From an uncultured Clostridia bacterium (GTDB lineage Bacteria; Bacillota; Clostridia; Oscillospirales; Acutalibacteraceae): a stretch of DNA of 5,028 nucleotides. Below the pieces are notes generated by a model. That model saw only the letters and a list, made by a program, of their open reading frames with translations. It made no database searches and was not told where the DNA came from. Within the stretch, counting starts at the first letter, position 1. Each line of letters opens with the position of its first letter. A program made the position numbers and the translations under genes. Shown piece by piece: positions 1-4,174 of this stretch. Location: assembly GCA_946187095.1 (NCBI GenBank), contig CAMHPW010000114.1, positions 1 to 5,028 on the forward strand, written 5' to 3'.

Positions 1-287
1 AAAAATATATGCCAAATGGTTCATGCGGTGTTATTTCATTTGGTGTAAAGGGCGGCAGGGAAAAGGCAATGCAGTTCATGGATAATCTGGATATGATAAA
101 GCTGGTTATACACGTTGCAGATGCAAGAACCTGTGCATTGCACCCTGCAAGCACTACGCACAGACAGTTGAATGACCAACAGCTTGAGGACTGCGGAGTA
201 AAGCCGAATCTTATCAGAATGTCTGTCGGCATTGAATATGTAGATGACATCATAGCCGATATTAAACAGGCATTGGATAAAATTTAA
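1..287 (+). CDS. O-acetylhomoserine sulfhydrylase (MetY-type), C-terminal fragment
   Basis: This is the C-terminal end of a PLP-dependent Cys/Met-metabolism enzyme. Such enzymes join sulfide (or methanethiol) to O-acetylhomoserine to make homocysteine (or methionine) in the cytoplasm. The reading frame is open from base 3 (K-Y-M-P-N-G...), so the ATG at 9 is internal and the gene begins outside the window. Visible family signatures are SFGVKGGRE, the HPASTTHRQL block typical of MetY rather than cystathionine synthase, and LIRMSVGIE, whose Arg is the residue that binds the substrate alpha-carboxylate in this fold. The PLP lysine lies upstream and is not visible. The stop is TAA at 285-287. No GC-rich terminator follows. 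Assignment to the fold type I Cys/Met family is firm. MetY rather than a sister enzyme is likely, not certain. Confidence 0.9.
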   Translation, partial: KYMPNGSCGVISFGVKGGREKAMQFMDNLDMIKLVIHVADARTCALHPASTTHRQLNDQQLEDCGVKPNLIRMSVGIEYVDDIIADIKQALDKI

Positions 288-327
288 CTTGAAATGAAAA
301 AAATGTCATTTTTCTTGTATAAACCAC

Positions 328-357
328 TTGATATTTGGGTTTATAATGTGATATAAT
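328..357 (+). promoter_or_regulatory. Sigma-A promoter for the RHH antitoxin-like gene
   Basis: There is a -35 box TTGATA at 328-333, an 18-base spacer, and a perfect -10 box TATAAT at 352-357. It lies 27 bases before the ATG at 384, so the leader would be only about 20 bases. A second TATAAT at 342-347, ten bases upstream in the same phase of the helix, has no -35 box at a usable distance. Confidence 0.7.
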
Positions 358-381
358 GATACACGTTAGGGGTGTGATCAT
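356..381 (+). promoter_or_regulatory. Imperfect inverted repeat between -10 box and start: candidate operator
   Basis: ATGATACAC at 356-364 is mirrored by GTGTGATCAT at 372-381, with one bulged base and a 7-base spacer. It overlaps the end of the -10 box and covers the ribosome binding site AGGGGTG (368-374). RelB/DinJ ribbon-helix-helix proteins bind palindromes in their own promoters, so this is a plausible autoregulatory site. It could instead act as an RNA hairpin hiding the ribosome binding site. Both roles are inferred from position and symmetry only. Confidence 0.35.
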
Positions 382-383
382 AT

Positions 384-566
384 ATGGCAAGTACAAACCT
401 GAACGTCAGAGTAGATGAAGACGTTAAGAAAAACGTGGAAGTAGTTCTTGATGAACTCGGACTGAATATGTCAACGGCAGTAAATATGTTTTTGAGAGCC
501 GTGATCCGTGAAGACGGCATACCTTTCAGAGTTTACCGCAAGAAATCCGAGGAAGAACAGGCTTAA
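384..566 (+). CDS. RelB/DinJ-family ribbon-helix-helix antitoxin-like protein (solo)
   Basis: This 60-residue protein has the N-terminal dimerisation and DNA-binding fold of RelB/DinJ antitoxins. The likely beta strand is TNLNVRVDE (residues 4-12), helix 1 runs about 12-26 (VKKNVEVVLDELGL), and helix 2 about 29-44 (MSTAVNMFLRAVIRED), followed by the family-typical GIPF (45-48). Only about 12 charged residues follow (RVYRKKSEEEQA). Full-length DinJ/RelB proteins run to about 80-90 residues, and the extra tail wraps the toxin. The start ATG is supported by AGGGGTG nine bases upstream. No YafQ/RelE-like toxin gene lies beside it: a terminator begins 7 bases after the stop, and the next gene encodes an EEP-fold protein. 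It is most likely a solo RHH regulator or the remnant of a toxin-antitoxin pair. The fold call is strong; its present role is unknown. Confidence 0.85.
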   Translation: MASTNLNVRVDEDVKKNVEVVLDELGLNMSTAVNMFLRAVIREDGIPFRVYRKKSEEEQA

Positions 567-573
567 AAGTATG

Positions 574-609
574 AAACAGGGCAGAATTCCCTCATTCTGT
601 CCTGTTTTT
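574..609 (+). terminator. Intrinsic terminator after the antitoxin-like gene
   Basis: A 14-base-pair stem is formed by AAACAGGGCAGAAT (574-587) and ATTCTGTCCTGTTT (594-607), with loop TCCCTC and one internal G-U pair. It runs into TTTTT (605-609). It begins 7 bases after the stop at 566 and ends 32 bases before the next start codon. It shares nearly all of its stem with the terminator at 1740-1776. Confidence 0.88.
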
Positions 610-641
610 GTGCTACAGTCAGCAGAAAAGGAGCGGATGGA

Positions 642-1733
642 ATGGAGAATGTCAGACGTAAGAAAATAAAATGGTGGCTCATACCTGTAGGCATGATCGT
701 CTTACTGATTTTCATTGTGATAGGATATGTATTATATGTAGTGGCAAGCTACAGCAGGATAGATGACAGACAGCCGCTTGACGTTGAAGGCAAGTCAAAG
801 GCGGATGTGTTCCTGCTTGACAAAGAGTATAAGGCAGTGACATATAACATAGGATTCGGTGCCTACACACAGGATTACACATTTTTCATGGACGGCGGCA
901 CACAGTCATGGGCAAAGTCAAAGGAAAGCGTGATCAGCTGCATTGACGGTGATATCGCTTTGCTGAATGAATATCAGCCTGATGTGATACTGCTGCAGGA
1001 AGTGGATTTTGATTCAACGAGAAGTTATCATGTCGATGAAGTCAGTCAGATACGCAGTGCATTCACGGATATGTCGCATACGCTTGCAGTCAATTATCAT
1101 TCGCCGTTTTTGTTCTATCCGCTGACACAGCCTCACGGGGCATCCAATGCAGGCTTGCTGACTCTCAGCAATGTGCAGATACAGTCGGGACTTCGCCGCA
1201 GTCTGCCGATATCGGAGGGAATGTCGAAATATATCGACCTTGACCGCTGCTATTCGATAAACAGGCTCAATGTTGAAAACGGAAAGGAACTTGTTTTGAT
1301 AAACGTACATACATCGGCTTACGGAGTGGAGGGAGATTTGCAGAAGCAGCAGCTGATCATGCTTTTCGACGATATGAAAGAGGAATATGAAAAAGGCAAT
1401 TATGTGATATGTGCAGGTGATTTCAATCACGATTTCACGGGAGATTCCAAAGAGGCATTCAATGAAACAGTGCCGGAAGAATACACATGGGCGGCGGCAT
1501 TTCCCGATGAACTGATACCCGAACATTTCAGCAAGCTGACAGACTATGCAGATGGGATGACGATCCCGTCATGCCGGAATGCCGATAAGCCCTATGATGA
1601 AAATAATTTTACCCTGACGGTTGACGGCTTTATTATTTCCGATAATGTCACTCCGACATATATGAATGTCATAGACAATCAGTTTTTATACAGCGACCAT
1701 AATCCCGTTGAACTGAGGTTTCGGCTCGGATAA
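642..1733 (+). CDS. Membrane-anchored endonuclease/exonuclease/phosphatase (EEP) family protein
   Basis: This 363-residue protein belongs to the DNase I/exonuclease III/sphingomyelinase-like metal-dependent phosphodiesterase superfamily. A basic N-terminus (RRKKIK, residues 5-10) precedes one hydrophobic segment at about 11-36, which suggests a signal anchor with the catalytic domain outside the cell. The EEP motifs appear in order: VTYNIGFG (Asn69), VILLQEVD (metal ligand Glu120), INVHTS (His223), CAGDFNHD (Asp260, Asn262), TVDGFIIS (Asp328) and YSDHNPV (Asp352, His353). The active site therefore looks intact. The start is backed by AAAAGGAG at 626-633. The substrate cannot be read from sequence: nucleic acid, phospholipid and phosphoinositide are all possible. 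The gene lies between two near-identical terminators and has no clear promoter of its own in the 32 bases after the first one. It may depend on read-through or on a promoter I cannot recognise. Confidence 0.9.
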   Translation: MENVRRKKIKWWLIPVGMIVLLIFIVIGYVLYVVASYSRIDDRQPLDVEGKSKADVFLLDKEYKAVTYNIGFGAYTQDYTFFMDGGTQSWAKSKESVISCIDGDIALLNEYQPDVILLQEVDFDSTRSYHVDEVSQIRSAFTDMSHTLAVNYHSPFLFYPLTQPHGASNAGLLTLSNVQIQSGLRRSLPISEGMSKYIDLDRCYSINRLNVENGKELVLINVHTSAYGVEGDLQKQQLIMLFDDMKEEYEKGNYVICAGDFNHDFTGDSKEAFNETVPEEYTWAAAFPDELIPEHFSKLTDYADGMTIPSCRNADKPYDENNFTLTVDGFIISDNVTPTYMNVIDNQFLYSDHNPVELRFRLG

Positions 1734-1739
1734 AAAAAT

Positions 1740-1776
1740 AACAGGACAGAATTTTTCGTTCTGTCCTGTTTTGTTT
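1740..1776. terminator. Bidirectional intrinsic terminator between convergent genes
   Basis: A perfect 12-base-pair stem pairs AACAGGACAGAA (1740-1751) with TTCTGTCCTGTT (1759-1770), with loop TTTTTCG. On the plus strand it is followed by TTTTGTTTT and serves the EEP gene, whose stop is at 1733. Read on the minus strand it is followed by the T-rich complement of the A-run at 1732-1738 and serves the phosphoribosyltransferase-like gene, whose stop codon occupies 1780-1782. The stem is the same as that at 574-607 except for one G to A change that turns a G-U pair into A-U. Confidence 0.9.
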
Positions 1777-1779
1777 TAC

Positions 1780-2415
1780 TCAGAGAGAGGAAAATCCGAA
1801 GCTGTTGACAATGGCTTCGAGTTTTTCATTGTTGGCACACATCGGACAGCGGTTAGGCTTGTAGCTGTCATAATCGCCAAGGTCGTTGGGATCGAATACG
1901 GAATTGACGGGATGACCGTCACATTCGTCAACCGTTGCAAAGATAGCCGATACGCCGACAACTTTTCCGCCGTAGTAATTCACGGCATCAATGGCGGCTA
2001 AAGCACTTTTGCCTGTTGTGACGGAGGCGGCAACGATCAGAACGTGTTTGTTCTGTATCATGGGGACGAGATTGTCACGGAACATGAGCTGACCGCCCGT
2101 GATGAATTCGGGAGATATGATATAGATCGTCTGATGTGCATTCATGTTGATGTAATAGTCTTTGGTCAGTTCGTTTGCAATACACGCTCCGACAACTTCC
2201 ATGCCGTCAATGCAGAGGATCGTGTCGATGATCGTATTGGTCTGATAATTTGTCACAAGGTCCTGTGCAAGAGCCTTTGCTTCGGAAAGTCTTGTTTTTT
2301 GCGTGGTCACATCGATAAAATAGTTGGTGTGACTGTGCATGGTGGCGAAATGCCCTTTCTGTACACGCAGGAAAAGATTCGGATTTTTGGTTCTTATTTT
2401 GAGTTCCTTTGCCAT
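1780..2415 (-). CDS. Orotate phosphoribosyltransferase-like protein (PRTase fold)
   Basis: This 211-residue protein has the type I phosphoribosyltransferase fold, which transfers ribose-5-phosphate from PRPP to a base. Evidence includes the early hydrophobic strand TIIDTILCIDGMEVVGACIA (residues 61-80) and the PRPP-loop region HVLIVAASVTTGKSA (124-138). A strand-loop block, GGKVVGVSAIF (149-159), follows. The usual acidic pair before TTG is Ala129-Ala130 here. Near the C-terminus CPMC (Cys190, Cys193) forms a possible metal or redox pair. The start chosen is the ATG at 2413-2415, which has GAGGTGA (2421-2427) at good spacing; an in-frame GTG nine bases upstream lies inside that site and is unlikely. 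Nothing else in the window belongs to pyrimidine synthesis, so true orotate specificity (PyrE) is not supported. It could be a salvage or regulatory PRTase relative. Confidence 0.8.
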   Translation of the reverse strand: MAKELKIRTKNPNLFLRVQKGHFATMHSHTNYFIDVTTQKTRLSEAKALAQDLVTNYQTNTIIDTILCIDGMEVVGACIANELTKDYYINMNAHQTIYIISPEFITGGQLMFRDNLVPMIQNKHVLIVAASVTTGKSALAAIDAVNYYGGKVVGVSAIFATVDECDGHPVNSVFDPNDLGDYDSYKPNRCPMCANNEKLEAIVNSFGFSSL

Positions 2416-2420
2416 AAAAT

Positions 2421-2427
2421 TCACCTC
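2421..2427 (-). promoter_or_regulatory. Ribosome binding site that fixes the PRTase-like start
   Basis: On the minus strand the site reads GAGGTGA and ends five bases before the ATG at 2415-2413. The longer reading would start at a GTG (2424-2422) that is part of this site, so the ATG is preferred. Confidence 0.75.
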
Positions 2428-2491
2428 GGAAAAAAATTTTTGAGTAACATACTATAAATGAGCAAATTTGAAAGTTGTACCAAAACCGTCT

Positions 2492-2509
2492 ATGCGGCTG
2501 TCGCCGCAT
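2492..2509. repeat. Small GC-rich hairpin flanking the inverted-repeat element
   Basis: ATGCGGC at 2492-2498 pairs perfectly with GCCGCAT at 2503-2509 across a TGTC loop. It sits three bases outside the left arm of the larger element and has no counterpart outside the right arm, so it may be an edge part of one copy of the element. No T-run follows, so it is not a terminator. Confidence 0.6.
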
Positions 2510-2512
2510 TTA

Positions 2513-2667
2513 ACCTCTCCGTCACCGCCTGCGGCGGTGCCACCTCTCCTGAAATCAGGGGAGGCAAGCCGACTTTTTGCCTTGTGGTCAGTCTATGACT
2601 TGCGGCAGATATCCTTGCCTCTTCTTCGTAAGGAGAGGGGGACCGCCGCAGGCGGTGGCGGAGAGGT
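2513..2667. repeat. GC-rich inverted-repeat element with nested hairpins (MITE/REP-like)
   Basis: Two arms of about 55 bases (2513-2568 and 2614-2667) are inverted copies separated by about 45 bases. The outer 26 bases match at 25 positions (ACCTCTCCG...GGCGGT), and the inner ends both carry GAGGCAAG. Each arm also folds on itself. The left arm has CACCGCC/GGCGGTG (2523-2539) and CCTCTCCTGA/TCAGGGGAGG (2543-2564). The right arm has CCTCTTCTT/AAGGAGAGG (2618-2638) and ACCGCC/GGCGGT (2642-2656). GC content is far above the AT-rich flanks. There is no transposase and I find no clear target-site duplication. From memory, similar CCTCTCC...GGGGAGGC hairpins recur between genes in gut Clostridia. 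A non-autonomous mobile element or an extragenic palindrome is the best reading. Confidence 0.75.
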
Positions 2668-2790
2668 CGGGAACTTGCCAATATTTGTGCAGTTTCACGA
2701 AATTTCAGAAATTTGCTCGTAACATAAATATATTACCCTATTTTGAGCAGGAAATCAAGAATTTTTATGTCACGAAACGGAAATATTATA

Positions 2791-2837
2791 AAATGAGGAA
2801 TATTCGCTGCTGTCTCATGATTCCTAATTCCTCATTT
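2791..2837. repeat. 11-base inverted repeat upstream of the SEDS promoter
   Basis: AAATGAGGAAT (2791-2801) pairs perfectly with ATTCCTCATTT (2827-2837) across 25 bases. A competing partner, ATTCCT (2820-2825), sits just inside the right arm. It ends three bases before the -35 box of the SEDS promoter, so it could be a regulator site or the remains of a repeat. No T-run follows. Confidence 0.5.
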
Positions 2838-2840
2838 CTC

Positions 2841-2869
2841 TTGAATTGTGACGAAAAACATTGTATAAT
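2841..2869 (+). promoter_or_regulatory. Sigma-A promoter for the SEDS gene
   Basis: There is a -35 box TTGAAT at 2841-2846, a 17-base spacer, and a perfect -10 box TATAAT at 2864-2869. Transcription would start near 2876, giving a leader of about 25 bases before the ATG at 2901. Confidence 0.75.
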
Positions 2870-2887
2870 CGGCAGTATGAACTGATG

Positions 2888-2893
2888 AAAGGA
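2888..2893 (+). promoter_or_regulatory. Ribosome binding site that fixes the SEDS start
   Basis: AAAGGA ends seven bases before the ATG at 2901 but only one base before the in-frame ATG at 2895. The spacing makes 2901 the likely start and drops two residues (Met-Val) from the longest reading. Confidence 0.7.
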
Positions 2894-2900
2894 AATGGTA

Positions 2901-4076
2901 ATGAGAGAAAATATATTGGAACCCATCGGGGAATATTTCAGAAAGACGGATAAATTGTTCTGGCTTCTGATATTGGCATTATCGCTGACAGGCTGTATGC
3001 TGATCGCAAGTCAGCAAAGGCTGGACAGCGTGGATTTCCTGAAAACACAGATCATCGCTGTAAGTGTGGGAATGATTTGTGCCGTAGGAATATCTGTGAT
3101 CAATTACAATACGATAGGAAAATTCTGGTATATCACAGGCGGAACGGCAGTTCTTCTGATGATACTCGTATTTTTCATAGGCATGAGGATAGATGGAACA
3201 GATGATACAGGCTGGATCAGGCTGCCTTTCGGAATGACGTTTCAGCCGTCCGAATTCGTGAAGATATGCTTTATCGTGACGTTTTCAAAGCATCTGGCAT
3301 ATCTTGCGGAAAAAGACAGGCTCCACAGCTTTGTGGGAGTGATGACTCTTGTCATTCACGGTGCGGTACCTGTTGTACTGATACATTTTCAGGGAGATGA
3401 CGGAGCAGCACTGGTATTTGCCCTGATGTTTCTCGTCATGAGCTTCGCTGCAGGCGTGCAGATCAGATATTTTATCCTGTCATGCATAGCGGCAGTATGT
3501 GCTGTGCCGCTGCTGTGGACGGTCATTCTCAACAATGAACAGAAAAACAGGCTGACAGCTTTATTCAGCAGTGATGATGCAATGTTCAGGACATACGGCT
3601 GGCAGCAGTATCAGGGGAAAGTTTCCATCGCATCGGGCGGCATCTTCGGAAAGGGACTTTTCAACGGTCCGAGAGTGGCAAGGGATATCGTGCCGTATCA
3701 GGAAAATGACTTTATCTTTACCGTTGCAGGTGAAGAACTGGGCCTGATCGGCTGTACGGTGATACTTTTATTATTTGCCGCCATGCTTTTCAGGCTGCTC
3801 AAAAATTCCGCCCGATCAGGAAATGCACTGGGAAAAAATATCTGTATCGGATTTTTTGCCCTGACAGGCGTACAAATATTGGTGAATTTAGGCATGGTAT
3901 TGGGAATACTGCCCGTTGTGGGAATTACTTTGCCGTTTGTAAGTTCGGGCGGTTCATCTGTCATGTGCTTATACATGGGAGCAGGGCTTGTGCAGAGTGT
4001 CTATATGCATCCAACTTATGAAGAAAATTTGTCCGTAAAGCTCAAAGACAGAAAATACCACAAAGTTTTTGTGTAA
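2901..4076 (+). CDS. SEDS-family peptidoglycan glycosyltransferase (RodA/FtsW/SpoVE-like)
   Basis: This 391-residue polytopic membrane protein polymerises lipid II into glycan strands for elongation, division or the spore cortex, usually with a class B PBP. It is close to the usual family length and about ten hydrophobic segments fit the fold. Conserved blocks are GWIRLPFGMTFQPSEFVK (residues 104-121), QGDDGAALVF (164-173), ENDFIFTVAGEELGLIG (268-284) and LPFVSSGGSS (344-353). Asp270 in the NDFIF block matches the Asp that is essential for glycosyltransferase activity in RodA and FtsW, so it should be active. Two motif changes are visible: QGDDG where QPDLG is usual, and SSGG where SYGG is usual. 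No PBP or mre/fts gene lies beside it, so RodA, FtsW or SpoVE cannot be chosen. It has its own promoter and no clear terminator before the next gene. Confidence 0.93.
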   Translation: MRENILEPIGEYFRKTDKLFWLLILALSLTGCMLIASQQRLDSVDFLKTQIIAVSVGMICAVGISVINYNTIGKFWYITGGTAVLLMILVFFIGMRIDGTDDTGWIRLPFGMTFQPSEFVKICFIVTFSKHLAYLAEKDRLHSFVGVMTLVIHGAVPVVLIHFQGDDGAALVFALMFLVMSFAAGVQIRYFILSCIAAVCAVPLLWTVILNNEQKNRLTALFSSDDAMFRTYGWQQYQGKVSIASGGIFGKGLFNGPRVARDIVPYQENDFIFTVAGEELGLIGCTVILLLFAAMLFRLLKNSARSGNALGKNICIGFFALTGVQILVNLGMVLGILPVVGITLPFVSSGGSSVMCLYMGAGLVQSVYMHPTYEENLSVKLKDRKYHKVFV

Positions 4077-4104
4077 TCAGCACGAAAATTCTATAAAAAA
4101 ACTG

Positions 4105-4133
4105 TTGACATAAACAAAATTTTCTTTTATTAT
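4105..4133 (+). promoter_or_regulatory. Near-consensus sigma-A promoter for the CNNM/CBS gene
   Basis: A perfect -35 box TTGACA (4105-4110), a 17-base spacer and a -10 box TATTAT (4128-4133, five of six) form the strongest promoter in the window. The A-rich stretch at 4083-4101 just upstream resembles an UP element. The predicted leader is about 35 bases. Confidence 0.85.
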
Positions 4134-4155
4134 GTATCTTGTAACTTGAGTAAAA

Positions 4156-4163
4156 AAAGGAGA
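4156..4163 (+). promoter_or_regulatory. Ribosome binding site of the CNNM/CBS gene
   Basis: AAAGGAGA ends 11 bases before the ATG at 4175, slightly long but usable. The codon just before that ATG is an in-frame TGA (4172-4174), so no earlier start is possible nearby. Confidence 0.7.
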
Positions 4164-4174
4164 CGTGTTTTTGA

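Larger units (their letters stand above)
2460..2718. repeat. 10-base inverted repeat enclosing the element
   Basis: GAGCAAATTT at 2460-2469 is exactly mirrored by AAATTTGCTC at 2709-2718. The match continues into GAAA/TTTC if two extra bases are allowed on the right side. It brackets the GC-rich element by about 45 bases on each side. It could be the true outer ends of a larger 259-base element, or a chance match in AT-rich DNA. Confidence 0.4.
2416..2900. other. 485-base gene-free region between divergent genes
   Basis: From left to right it holds the minus-strand leader of the PRTase-like gene, an AT-rich stretch, and a short hairpin at 2492-2509. A GC-rich inverted-repeat element (2513-2667), a second AT-rich stretch, an 11-base inverted repeat (2791/2837), and the promoter and ribosome binding site of the SEDS gene follow. 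The open frames across it on both strands are low-complexity (Pro/Ser/Arg-rich) readings of the repeat, lack ribosome binding sites and resemble no protein I know. I see no tRNA, riboswitch or CRISPR array here. Confidence 0.7.

Noticed and set aside
296..314. AT-only hairpin AAAAAT-GTC-ATTTTT after the MetY-like gene as terminator
   Set aside because: The stem has no G-C pairs and no separate T-run, so it is too weak to call. The transcript may end elsewhere or run on.
1014..1526. Long minus-strand open frame of 170 codons
   Set aside because: It lies wholly inside the EEP gene, whose motifs are intact. Its product is Cys/His/Arg-rich without recognisable motifs.
1771..2457. Plus-strand open frames opposite the PRTase-like gene
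   Set aside because: They are antisense to a recognisable protein family, and the first one starts inside the terminator region.
2451..2487. Promoter for the PRTase-like gene on the minus strand
   Set aside because: TATAGT (2456-2451) is a fair -10 box, but no -35 box above three of six matches occurs at 16-18 bases. A promoter must exist upstream, but I cannot place it.
2490..2681. Minus-strand 63-residue open frame inside the repeat
   Set aside because: It is an Arg/Ser/Ala-rich reading of the palindrome with no start signal. Inverted repeats often stay open on both strands.
2468..2885. Plus-strand open frames across the intergenic repeat (2468-2722 and 2577-2885)
   Set aside because: They read through the inverted repeat, give low-complexity Pro/Ser/Gly-rich peptides, and have no ribosome binding site.
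2877..2885. Two-codon ATG-AAC-TGA leader before the SEDS gene
   Set aside because: It is too short to mean anything by itself and has no ribosome binding site.
4059..4073. CACAAA-GTT-TTTGTG hairpin at the end of the SEDS gene as terminator
   Set aside because: It is a short weak stem inside the coding end with no T-run after it.
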